Shown: positions 8,089 through 16,125 of the stretch, in pieces
How the letters are laid out: each line of letters opens with the position of its first letter
Position numbering within the stretch: position 1 is the first letter of the stretch
Source: an uncultured bacterium
GTDB taxonomy: Bacteria; Planctomycetota; GCA-002687715
NCBI GenBank assembly: GCA_902826835.1
Contig: CADEGH010000011.1
Coordinates: 62,001 to 126,000 of the forward strand
Direction of reading: 5' to 3'
Length of the DNA stretch: 64,000 nt
The notes under the pieces: model-generated
Told to the model about the DNA's origin: nothing
Database searches by the model: none
The model's input: the letters and a program-made list of their open reading frames with translations, nothing else
Program-made: the position numbers and the translations under genes

Positions 8089-10671
8089 GTGACCAAGCGC
8101 GCTACCGCTGCGTCCGCACTCTTCTGCCTCGCCTTCTCGATCGCAGGTTGCAGTGGAGGAGGCGGGTCCTCTCCTGAGGAGACCGCCGACTACTCCTCGG
8201 AGGTCGCGGTGCGCTGGATCCGCCAAGTGCTGTCGCTGATCCCCGCCACTCCCGGCTTCTCGCCGCCGGTGGCATCGCGCGCCCTCGGCTACCTCGGAGT
8301 CGGGCTGTACGAGACCGTCTTGCCGGGGATGCCCGGCTACCGCTCCCAGGCCGGCCTCTTGAATGCACTCTCTCCGCTTCCCGCCCCCGCCGAGGGCGCG
8401 GATGCCGAGCACCACTGGCCCGCCGCGGCCAACGCGGTGTTGGCCTCCCTCTGCCGAGAACTCTTCCCGAACGCGCCCCCTGCCCAAATGGCTGCCATCG
8501 ACGCTCTCGAAGCCGAACTCGGAGCGCTCTATCAGTCTGAAATTTCGGCCGAGATCTACAGCCGCTCGGTTGCCCGCGGTCAACTCATCGCGGAACGGAT
8601 TCACGCGTGGGCGCTGACGGACGGAGGCGCCTTTGGCTACCTCACGAACGCCTCTCCGGGTTACATCCCTCCGGTTGGTCCCGGACTTTGGGAACCCTCG
8701 CCGCCGGGATTTGCACCGCCGCTGCAGGCCGCCTGGGGAGCCAATCGCACCTTCTGCATTCCCAGCGGAGAAGTCTGCCACCCGGGAACTACCTTCCCGC
8801 CGTTCTCGACGATGGTGGGCTCCGACTTCTACAACGAAGCGCTCAGTGTTCGGGACATCAGCAACTCCCTCACCGCCAGCCAAACCGAGATCGCCCTGTT
8901 CTGGGCCGACGGTGGCGGTACCTACACCCCTCCCGGACACTGGTTTTCGATCCTCGCTCAATTGCTGGAGGCGGGAAACCAGGATCTCGCGTTTGCCGCG
9001 GAGGCCTGCAGCCGCCTTGGCGTCGCGGTCGCCGACGCCTTCATCGCTTGTTGGAATGCCAAGTACTCGACCAACCTGATGCGGCCGGTCACCTACATTC
9101 AGGCGAACATCCAGCCCGGCTGGCTGCCGCTCATCCCGACGCCGCCGTTCCCGGAGTTCACCTCCGGACACTCGACGCAGTCGGGGGCCGCCGCGGTGGT
9201 CCTCACCCGGCTCTATGGCGAAAACTTCGCGTTTACGGATGCCGCGCCCGGCTTTACGCCACGTTCCTTCGGATCCTTCCGGGAGGCGGCGGAAGAGGCC
9301 GCGATCTCGCGCCTCTACGGGGGAATCCACTACCCCTCCGGGGTCGACATTGGCGTTGATCAGGGTCTCCAGATCGGGCATTTCGTGAACGGCCTCCGGC
9401 TGCGAGTCGGGGCTCCGACCACGAGCGGCAACGCCGCGGGTGCCGATGCCGAATTTGCGCACGCTTGGTTCGACCTGGCGCGGGAACTCATCCGAACAAC
9501 TCCCGGATTCTCTCCACCGGTGGCCTCAAGAGCGCTCGGGTACCTGGGAGTGGGCCTCCATGAGTCGGTCGTGCGCGGGCTACCCGGAAAGTCGACCCTC
9601 TCCGGCAAGCTGAACGAACTCACGCCTCCGCCTTCCATCGTGCCGGGGCTCCCGTACCACTGGCCCTCCTCCGCCAACGCCGCGCTGGCCGAACTCTGCC
9701 GCTTCCTCTGGAGAAACACGTCGGCCACCAACCTGGCGCTGATCGACGCGCTGGAGTCGATGCACAGCGTGCAATTCCAATCGGGGGTGCCCGCCGAGGT
9801 AGCGGCGAGATCGGTCGCGTTCGGCCGGGAAGTGGCGACGTCCATCGGATTTTGGTCGCGTAGTGACGGCGCTCACTTCGGGTTCAGCAACAATTTCCCG
9901 GCCGGTTACATGCCACCGGTCGGTCCCGGCCTGTGGGCGCCGACCGCCCCGGGGTTCCAATCGGCTCTGCAACCGTATTGGGGCCAAAACCGCCCCATGG
10001 CCCTCTCGTCGGGCAACGAGGTCGACCCGGGGGCGCCGGCTCCCTATTCGACCAGCTCGACCTCGGCCTTCTACGCCGAGGCTCTCACCACCTTCAACAC
10101 GAGCATGAGCTTGACCCCGGCGCAGGTGGATATCGCCAATTGGTGGAGTGACGGCGGCAACACCTACACTCCTCCCGGCCACTCGATCTCGCTGGCTTCG
10201 ATCGCGCTGCGCGCCACCAATGCGCGCCTCGGCCGCGCGGCGGAGGTTTACGCGGCGGTGGGCGTCGGAGTCTGCGACGCCTTCATCTCCTGTTGGGAAT
10301 CCAAGTACCGCTACAACTTGCTGCGGCCGATCACCTACATCCAGAGCAATATCGATCCCGCGTGGATGCCCCTCCTCTCCACCCCTCCGTTCCCGGAATA
10401 TACCTCCGGACATTCCGTGCAGTCCGGTGCCAGTGCGCAAATCCTCGAGAGCTTCTTCGGGGCCAATTTCGCGTTTGTCGACACCACGAACGCGGCGATC
10501 CTCCCCACCATCGGGTCCCGCACTTTCGGGTCGTTCCGCGAGGCTGCCAACGAAGCCGCCGTTTCCCGCCTCTACGGGGGGATCCACTTCCCGGCCGCGA
10601 TCGAAACCGGTGTCCAGCAGGGCATCGAGGTCGGCAAGGCCGTACTCTCGAAGTTCGCCGGACAGCCTTGA
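8089..10671 (+). CDS. Lipoprotein with two tandem haloperoxidase-like domains
   Basis: An 860-residue protein that is an internal duplication. The GTG at 8089 gives a lipoprotein signal (ALFCLAFSIAGC, lipobox IAGC), predicting an acylated Cys followed by a Gly/Ser linker. Domain 1 (about 45-440) and domain 2 (about 465-855) share long near-identical blocks such as GFSPPVASRALGYLGVGL. Each has the full vanadate-pocket set: Lys325/Arg332 and Lys739/Arg746 (KYxxNLxRPxTYI), His361 and His775 (TSGHSxQSGA), His414 and His833 (SRLYGGIH). Both halves therefore look catalytically competent. Substrate is unknown; halide oxidation or phosphatase activity is possible. It diverges from the FG-GAP gene and converges with the YdcF-like gene. 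Confidence 0.88.
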   Translation: MTKRATAASALFCLAFSIAGCSGGGGSSPEETADYSSEVAVRWIRQVLSLIPATPGFSPPVASRALGYLGVGLYETVLPGMPGYRSQAGLLNALSPLPAPAEGADAEHHWPAAANAVLASLCRELFPNAPPAQMAAIDALEAELGALYQSEISAEIYSRSVARGQLIAERIHAWALTDGGAFGYLTNASPGYIPPVGPGLWEPSPPGFAPPLQAAWGANRTFCIPSGEVCHPGTTFPPFSTMVGSDFYNEALSVRDISNSLTASQTEIALFWADGGGTYTPPGHWFSILAQLLEAGNQDLAFAAEACSRLGVAVADAFIACWNAKYSTNLMRPVTYIQANIQPGWLPLIPTPPFPEFTSGHSTQSGAAAVVLTRLYGENFAFTDAAPGFTPRSFGSFREAAEEAAISRLYGGIHYPSGVDIGVDQGLQIGHFVNGLRLRVGAPTTSGNAAGADAEFAHAWFDLARELIRTTPGFSPPVASRALGYLGVGLHESVVRGLPGKSTLSGKLNELTPPPSIVPGLPYHWPSSANAALAELCRFLWRNTSATNLALIDALESMHSVQFQSGVPAEVAARSVAFGREVATSIGFWSRSDGAHFGFSNNFPAGYMPPVGPGLWAPTAPGFQSALQPYWGQNRPMALSSGNEVDPGAPAPYSTSSTSAFYAEALTTFNTSMSLTPAQVDIANWWSDGGNTYTPPGHSISLASIALRATNARLGRAAEVYAAVGVGVCDAFISCWESKYRYNLLRPITYIQSNIDPAWMPLLSTPPFPEYTSGHSVQSGASAQILESFFGANFAFVDTTNAAILPTIGSRTFGSFREAANEAAVSRLYGGIHFPAAIETGVQQGIEVGKAVLSKFAGQP

Positions 10672-10719
10672 TTCACGGGCGGGATCAGCCCAGGCGAGCC
10701 GAATCGAGCGCACCCATTA

Positions 10720-11694
10720 TCACTCGAAAGTGCGCGCGGTGAAGAACCACACGAGCAGGGCCGCCATTTCGCGGGCGATGAAATAAGGCTTACGGGCGAG
10801 CATCCTCGATTCATCGGCGGGAACCGTGAACACACGGAGGCCTTGTCGAACACTCATCATCTTGATGCGCGCCAAGTGGTAGTCGTGCGAGACCATGAGC
10901 ACGCGTGACCAGGCGCGGGTGCGGGCGAGGTCGGCGGTAAATCTCACCGTCGCGAGCGTATCGACTCCACCTTCGTCCAAAACGATGGCGGACTCGGGCA
11001 CCCCGTGTTCGAGGCAGCGCTGCCGCATCGATTCCGGCTCGGACCAGGGGGCCTTCGGGTCGCGACCTCCCGACAGAATCAACGTGGACGCCCATCCCTC
11101 CTTCCAAAGGCGGCACGCGGTGTCGACACGATCGCTCAGCGCGAGGCTCGGCGAACCGTCCGCGCCGACCTTGGCGCCGAATACCACCAGCGCGTCCGCC
11201 GGGCGTCGGTAGTCCGACTGGCCGAAAATCAGGAGCTGAGCCACGAACCCCGTCAGCACGAAAGCCGCGGTTGCGACGAGGGTGCCCAAGGACCTCCTCG
11301 GGCTCGGCGTTCGAGATCGCCAACACTCGAGCGCGTAGGCAAACAGCAAGGCCCCAACGAGGGCGCTGCTCGGAAGCAAGAAGCTCTCCGCCAAGTGCCC
11401 GGCTTCCACCAGGAGCCACACTCGCATCGCGTCGAAGAAACAAGCGATGGAGACGAGAGCAATTCCGAGCGCGGCGAGCTTTCGCGGGAGACCGGTGAGC
11501 CAGGGTGCGAGGAGGAGGCCAACCCCGATCGTGGCCATGATCGAGCGGGCCCACCTCAAATCGAGTCTTTGGAGATCCAGCCAGAACCAACCGGACGGCT
11601 GGTCTGTTCCGATTTCGATGAACGCGATCACGAGGGTAGCGAACCCCAAAACCCAGGTGGAGTCCCGTACGACGCTACGGATCAACCTGCCCAT
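10720..11694 (-). CDS. YdcF/SanA (DUF218) family membrane protein
   Basis: A 324-residue inner-membrane protein. About five hydrophobic segments fill the first 165 residues, followed by a DUF218 domain (about 175-320) containing ADALVVFGAKVGADGSPSLAL, LWKEGWASTLILSGG, ESMRQRCLEHGVPESAIVLDE and MVSHDYHLARIKMM. The acidic and His residues of these blocks are conserved in the YdcF/SanA/ElyC family, which is linked to envelope integrity and lipid-carrier metabolism, though the reaction is not settled. The ATG at 11694 follows a G-rich Shine-Dalgarno-like stretch; in-frame codons further upstream run into the divergent gene's leader. It converges with the tandem haloperoxidase gene. Confidence 0.82.
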   Translation of the reverse strand: MGRLIRSVVRDSTWVLGFATLVIAFIEIGTDQPSGWFWLDLQRLDLRWARSIMATIGVGLLLAPWLTGLPRKLAALGIALVSIACFFDAMRVWLLVEAGHLAESFLLPSSALVGALLFAYALECWRSRTPSPRRSLGTLVATAAFVLTGFVAQLLIFGQSDYRRPADALVVFGAKVGADGSPSLALSDRVDTACRLWKEGWASTLILSGGRDPKAPWSEPESMRQRCLEHGVPESAIVLDEGGVDTLATVRFTADLARTRAWSRVLMVSHDYHLARIKMMSVRQGLRVFTVPADESRMLARKPYFIAREMAALLVWFFTARTFE

Positions 11695-11866
11695 GACACC
11701 CCCCTGCCAAGCCGCAATTTCAAGAGCTCCCCAGGCTTGCTGCCTACGGTATCCTTGTGCTTCCAGGAGGCGCGCGGGATTTTTCTTGTTCAGCCCCCAG
11801 GACCTAGGCCATCCTACTCCGGTCGGTGGCTCGTTCAGCCGATTTACCTCCACGGGAGTTTCAGCC

Positions 11867-12625
11867 ATGAACCTTCGAGTGTTTGCGGTGGCTCTGCTCA
11901 GCACCTCACTTTATGCGCAGGGCGGGTCGGTCGCTTTCACGATTCAGAACCCGACTCAATACGTGTTTGCCTCCAACTTGGGGACAAGTTTCAGTTGCGA
12001 GATGACCAACACCGGCACGATGACCGACACCCTCAGCGCGTCGGGCAACTTTCCATCGTTGTCGTCCTACCTGTACCCCGATCCGACCGACATTGTTCTC
12101 CTTCCGGGACAGAGCTTCCAGTTCGACCTCGTCGCTTACTACAGTTCTGACATATTTCCGGGGAGTAGTTTTCAGGGGTATGTCTTTGTGTCTTCCCTCG
12201 CCGGAGGCAACAGTGCCGCCAGCGCCAATCTCGTGTTCCTCCATCCTGCTCCGGCGCTAGACATTGGGCAGACGGCTCCACTCGCCCCGGTGGAACTCCA
12301 GAGCTACGAAACTTACGCGTTCCACGCTTATCACCTCGTAATCAGCCCCGAGCCTTGTCCACTGGGACCGGGAACGGGCCCCTTGCTCGGCCTTTGCATC
12401 ACCAACGTCGAGGTCCTAATCGCCCAGTTCAATGCACCCATGGGAACCCTCCCATTTCACTTCACGGGACTGGAAATTGTCGAGCCGGCCATCAGGTACT
12501 TGGGTGCTTACGCAGTGCCACCAGGGATCACCGTCGATTGCCTCCTTCTTTACCCCAACCTGGGGCCCAACGCCTTGCAGATGCCATGGTTCCCTACTCC
12601 CGTCCAACGCTACACGACGATGTGA
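11867..12625 (+). CDS. Small secreted beta-rich protein, copy 1
   Basis: A 252-residue protein with a clear signal peptide (MNLRVFAVALLSTSLYAQG). I do not recognise a named domain. The first 115 residues look like an immunoglobulin/CARDB-like fold (FSCEMTNTGTMTDTLSASG). The C-terminal half carries GTGPLLGL (from residue 169) and PPGITVDCLLLYP (about 218-230). It is a paralogue of the protein at 15243-15989, with the same order of blocks, and its end resembles the last 90 residues of the astacin-like protein at 29911-33615. The gene diverges from the YdcF-like gene and converges with the AlkC-like gene. Role unknown; possibly surface or matrix. Confidence 0.75.
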   Translation: MNLRVFAVALLSTSLYAQGGSVAFTIQNPTQYVFASNLGTSFSCEMTNTGTMTDTLSASGNFPSLSSYLYPDPTDIVLLPGQSFQFDLVAYYSSDIFPGSSFQGYVFVSSLAGGNSAASANLVFLHPAPALDIGQTAPLAPVELQSYETYAFHAYHLVISPEPCPLGPGTGPLLGLCITNVEVLIAQFNAPMGTLPFHFTGLEIVEPAIRYLGAYAVPPGITVDCLLLYPNLGPNALQMPWFPTPVQRYTTM

Positions 12626-12659
12626 TGACAAAGCCTGATCCCTGCGCTCCTTGCCTGGT

Positions 12660-13823
12660 TCACGGCACTTCGAGCCGGAACTCGACGCTTGCCAGCACCT
12701 TTCCATTGACCTGAACCTCGATCTCGTGTCGCCCCGAGTAGTAGCGACGCGTGCTGATGGGCCGGATGGCGTGGCGCTTTTGTAGTTCCCGGGTTTCTCC
12801 GGGCTCGAGCGTGATGGTCCACCCCTTGAACACTTTGGGAGCAGTCTGGCCGTTGGCCTTCACGTGGTGGACGACGTAGTCGATCGCGAGGGTTTGGGGG
12901 CTTCGGGACTGCGACGTCAACGCGACTTGGAACTCGACAGTGTCGCCCAGCCTGATGCGCTGCGGTCGACATCGTAGAGACACGCTGCCGCGGAATTTCG
13001 CTCCCAAGCCGAAGGCTCCGAGTATGCGGGAGTGGCCCGACTTGATCAGCGAACGGCTCGCGTGGCGCAACAGGGCCCGGAGTTTTGGACCAGCTCCTTC
13101 GATATGCCGCTCCACCCAATCGGCCAGGACTTCGGGGTGATCCTTGCCGATGTCATTGAGGTGATTCGCGACGCTGCGGCGGACGTACTCCGACGGGTCG
13201 TGTTGAAGAGACTCGAGCAGAGGAAAGCTCGGCGACGGATCGGCGATGAGGGCTCGAAGCTGGGTTCCCCAGGGGAGCCGCGGGCGCGAACCTTCACTCA
13301 CCAGGCGACGCACGTGGATGCTCGGGTCCTTCGTCCAGCGCCGGAGAGTCCGAAAGCCGAGATCCGGATGCCGTTCGAGAAACGGGCGAATCGCCCACTC
13401 GGCCGAGAATCGCTGGGTCAGGGCCCGGAGCAACTCGAGCGCACGCTCCGGTTCCTCAAGACCCCGCCTCACCACGAACTCTCCGATTGGCCACACGATC
13501 CATCCCGACAAGCCGTCGTCGGACTGGGGAGGGGGTCCGTCGGCTTTCTCGTCCTCCTCTCGAAGCGGCGCCAGCGCGGATTCGATGAGTGGAGCTGCGG
13601 CAGAAAACTCGGACGGTAGGCTCGCCTCCAATGCGCTGGCGATGTGCAGCGCTCGGGCTTTGAATTCCAATCGTTCGAGTCCTCGGAGCGCTTCCGCCTC
13701 GAAAGTCCATCGCTCCCACCCGGAACGATTGCGGGCGCCGAGCCGTCGCGATCCCTGCTCGAGATGCCCCGCCGCCGCCCTCACCACCGCCGGGCCGAGC
13801 AAGTTTTTCAGTGCCTCCGCCAT
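12660..13823 (-). CDS. AlkC-type DNA alkylation repair glycosylase
   Basis: A 387-residue HEAT-like-repeat DNA glycosylase. Helical repeats fill residues 1 to about 270, with the signature HVRRLVSEGSRPRLPWG and the following repeat EYVRRSVANHLNDIGKDHPE, characteristic of the AlkC/AlkD superfamily. Residues 285-387 form a C-terminal Ig-like beta domain (GDTVEFQVALTSQ to YYSGRHEIEVQVNG), which distinguishes AlkC from AlkD. The family removes cationic N3-alkylated bases such as 3-methyladenine without base flipping. Start ATG at 13823. The gene stands alone: it converges with the small secreted protein gene and is divergent from the DUF4143 ATPase. Confidence 0.88.
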   Translation of the reverse strand: MAEALKNLLGPAVVRAAAGHLEQGSRRLGARNRSGWERWTFEAEALRGLERLEFKARALHIASALEASLPSEFSAAAPLIESALAPLREEDEKADGPPPQSDDGLSGWIVWPIGEFVVRRGLEEPERALELLRALTQRFSAEWAIRPFLERHPDLGFRTLRRWTKDPSIHVRRLVSEGSRPRLPWGTQLRALIADPSPSFPLLESLQHDPSEYVRRSVANHLNDIGKDHPEVLADWVERHIEGAGPKLRALLRHASRSLIKSGHSRILGAFGLGAKFRGSVSLRCRPQRIRLGDTVEFQVALTSQSRSPQTLAIDYVVHHVKANGQTAPKVFKGWTITLEPGETRELQKRHAIRPISTRRYYSGRHEIEVQVNGKVLASVEFRLEVP

Positions 13824-13969
13824 GGTCCGAGACTCGCACGGAAGCCGCCCCTCTCAACCTCGTTTGGCCAGGATCCCCCACTTTCTTGAGGAGATACCCA
13901 GCCCTCGCCGCCCATCACACCAAACCGTAACCCCTTGATAGCCGCGTGCTTAGGACAGTTTTCAGATAT

Positions 13970-13998
13970 TTGCACACTATGCAGCCAAAGTGTAATAC
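13970..13998 (+). promoter_or_regulatory. Sigma-70-like promoter of the DUF4143 gene
   Basis: TTGCAC at 13970-13975 and TAATAC at 13993-13998 are separated by 17 bases, the optimal spacing. Transcription would begin around 14005, so the mRNA would have almost no 5' leader before the ATG at 14010. Confidence 0.6.
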
Positions 13999-14005
13999 AC
14001 TTTGG
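13985..14005. promoter_or_regulatory. Palindromic operator overlapping the -10 box
   Basis: CCAAAGTGTA and TACACTTTGG form perfect 10-base arms around one central base. The palindrome covers the -10 element and predicted start site and ends four bases before the start codon. This is the layout expected for repression by a homodimeric DNA-binding protein. No transcription-factor gene is adjacent. Confidence 0.7.
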
Positions 14006-14009
14006 CGTC

Positions 14010-15170
14010 ATGCTACATAGGCAACTCAAGCTGCCTCTCGACCGCTCCTGCTGGCTGTTCGGACCGAGGCAGGTTGGAAAGACCACTTTGGTGAGGGCCC
14101 AGCTCCCGCCGGAGTCGCTCTCCATAGACCTCCTGAACCAGGAAGTTGCCCTCCGCTACGCGAGGGAACCCAGCCGCTTCGGGTCGGAAGCGCACCGCGC
14201 GTCGACGTCGGGCGTGAGTACCGTCTTCGTCGACGAGGTCCAGAAGGTCCCGGAACTCCTGGATGAAGTCCAGCGCCTGATGGCGGAGACCAGGCTTCGG
14301 TTCATCCTGTCGGGCTCCAGCGCCCGCAAGCTAAGGCGGGGAGCGGCCAATCTCCTCGCCGGAAGGGCGGTAGTCCGGCGGCTGCACCCTCTCACGCAGA
14401 TGGAAATCGGGGAGGAGGCCGATCTAGAGCGGTTGCTCCGATTCGGCTCCTTGCCTCCGATCGTGACGAGCCACGACGAGATGGCCAAGGACCTTCTGAA
14501 CGCCTACGCCCAAACTTACCTGCGCGAGGAGATCCAAGCCGAAGCCCTCGTCAGAAACCTCGGCGGTTTCGCTCGCTTCCTCGACGTGGCTGCCAGTCAG
14601 TCCGGGGAAATCCTGAATGTGTCCTCGGTCGCCCGCGATGCCGCATTGGCGACGCGTACCGTTCAAGGCTACTACCAGATCCTGGAGGACACGCTCCTTG
14701 GCTTTCGTCTCGAAGCCTGGAGGCAGAGTCCGCGCGCCCGCATGGTTGCGCATCCGCGCTTTTATTTGTTCGACACCGGCGTCACCAATGCTCTGTGCCA
14801 CCGACTCGGAGTACGTCTGGAGCCGGCCCTCTATGGTCGCTTGTTCGAACAATGGGTGATTCTCGAGACGATCCGCATGCTGGACTATGCCCAGGAAGAA
14901 GCGAGGGCATTCTATTGGCGAACCAACACCGGCGCCGAGACGGATCTCCTCATCGAAAAGCATGGGCGACTGCGAGTCGCCATTGAAATCAAGTCTTCGC
15001 CCCGGGTTTCCTCGGCGGACCTGCGCGGTCTCAGCTCGTTTTCCCAGGCTCATCCGGACGTGCCGACGATCGTGGTGTCCACGGCCCCGCGCGAATACCA
15101 GATCGGCGACGTGCCGGTCTTGCCCTATCGTCAGTTCCTCCACCGCTTGCCCGAGTGGCTGGAGGCGTGA
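14010..15170 (+). CDS. AAA ATPase with DUF4143 domain
   Basis: A 386-residue protein of the widespread 'ATP-binding protein, DUF4143' family. A Walker A motif GPRQVGKTTL sits near residue 20, Walker B-like VFVDEVQKVPELLDEVQ follows, then sensor-like LSGSSARKLRR with LLAGRA. The C-terminal DUF4143 region has YLREEIQAEALVRN, YYQILEDTLLGFRLEAW, FYLFDTGVTNAL, a FEQWVILE helix and FYWRTNTGAETDLLIE followed by VAIEIKSS. The last segment resembles a PD-(D/E)xK nuclease core (E...D...E-x-K). The ATG at 14010 is chosen because promoter and operator end just before it; an upstream frame start at 13935 lies before the -35. Cellular role unsettled; defence or toxin-antitoxin-like regulation is plausible. 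Confidence 0.85.
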   Translation: MLHRQLKLPLDRSCWLFGPRQVGKTTLVRAQLPPESLSIDLLNQEVALRYAREPSRFGSEAHRASTSGVSTVFVDEVQKVPELLDEVQRLMAETRLRFILSGSSARKLRRGAANLLAGRAVVRRLHPLTQMEIGEEADLERLLRFGSLPPIVTSHDEMAKDLLNAYAQTYLREEIQAEALVRNLGGFARFLDVAASQSGEILNVSSVARDAALATRTVQGYYQILEDTLLGFRLEAWRQSPRARMVAHPRFYLFDTGVTNALCHRLGVRLEPALYGRLFEQWVILETIRMLDYAQEEARAFYWRTNTGAETDLLIEKHGRLRVAIEIKSSPRVSSADLRGLSSFSQAHPDVPTIVVSTAPREYQIGDVPVLPYRQFLHRLPEWLEA

Positions 15171-15242
15171 CCGCCGGTCGCCACCCCTCCAACGGGCGAC
15201 TTGGGGCGGCGAACACGGAAAGCGCCGCCGCGAAACCGCCCG

Positions 15243-15989
15243 CTACTGGACGATCAGGTACTGCACGCCGGTCCACTGGAGCGGCACGCCGCCCGGCGGC
15301 GGGAAGTGGCGGGGGTAGAACAGAACCCACTGGAGCGTGATTCCGGCGGGAATCGCAAACTGGCCGAGCTCGACGCTATTCGCAAGGTAAGTCGGGCCGG
15401 TGAAGCGGAACGGGGGCGTGTTCGGCGGCAGCAAGAACTGGTCGATCAGGAACATCGGATCGGCCGCATAGAGCCCGAAGTACGGTCCGTTGCCGATCCC
15501 GCTCGTCTGGGTCGACACCGTGAAGACCGCGTGGTACTGCGAACCCGCGAACACGTCGTAGCAGGCGAAGTCGACGAGCGATCCGGGCCCGCTCGCTTGA
15601 TAGAGGTTGTAGGAGGGCGCACGGGCCTCGATCTGCGCGTACAGGTCGACGTAGGCGAAGCCGCCGACGTCGGACGTCGCGCTCGCACAGGAGGAGTAGA
15701 TGGAGCCCGGAACGGCGTCGGTTTGGACCACGATCTCGACCCAAAACGACGCACTCCCCGACGGTTGCAGCAGCGTCCCGGTCGGGTCGCCGGACATCAT
15801 CGAGCAGGCGAACGCCGAGATCGTCACGGGAGTCGGACCGTCGTTGGTGACGGTGACCTGCCAGGAGACGCTGTCGCCGGGGTAGGTGACCACGGTCGCG
15901 TCGGCGTTGAGTGAAAGGGAGAGCTGCGCCGGAACGACGGCGACCGTCGTCAGCGCCGCGAACAGCAAGCGGCAGGCGTACTTCGTCAT
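15243..15989 (-). CDS. Small secreted beta-rich protein, copy 2
   Basis: A 248-residue exported protein with a signal peptide (MTKYACRLLFAALTTVAVVPAQ). Residues 22-110 form a CARDB/Ig-like segment (DSVSWQVTVTNDGPTPVTI). The C-terminal part has GNGPYFGLYAADPMFLIDQF, LPPNTPPFRFTGPTYLANS and PAGITLQWVLFYP, which align in order with GTGPLLGL, FHFTG and PPGITVDCLLLYP of the protein at 11867-12625, so the two are paralogues. It converges with the DUF4143 gene. Function unknown. Confidence 0.75.
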   Translation of the reverse strand: MTKYACRLLFAALTTVAVVPAQLSLSLNADATVVTYPGDSVSWQVTVTNDGPTPVTISAFACSMMSGDPTGTLLQPSGSASFWVEIVVQTDAVPGSIYSSCASATSDVGGFAYVDLYAQIEARAPSYNLYQASGPGSLVDFACYDVFAGSQYHAVFTVSTQTSGIGNGPYFGLYAADPMFLIDQFLLPPNTPPFRFTGPTYLANSVELGQFAIPAGITLQWVLFYPRHFPPPGGVPLQWTGVQYLIVQ

Positions 15990-16125
15990 GGGTTCCTCGG
16001 GGACGTCGAGAGCGTCGCACCTTCTTAGTCGATGAGGACCCTACGAGTCAAGTGAAACTCGGGGCCCACCGGGTCACTCGCGGCGCTCACGTCCCCGAGA
16101 CGAACGCTTCAGAGCGAGGAGATCA

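Noticed and set aside
3424..9462. Long open frames antisense to the haloperoxidase, FG-GAP and tandem-haloperoxidase genes (up to about 520 codons)
   Set aside because: They are rich in Arg, Ala, Pro and Gly, lack signal peptides or motifs, and mirror real genes with strong domain evidence. Long shadow frames are expected in GC-rich DNA.
15200..15232. GGCGGCG/CGCCGCC hairpin between convergent genes as a terminator
   Set aside because: No T-run on either strand and GC-only stems of this size are common in this DNA; not strong enough to annotate.
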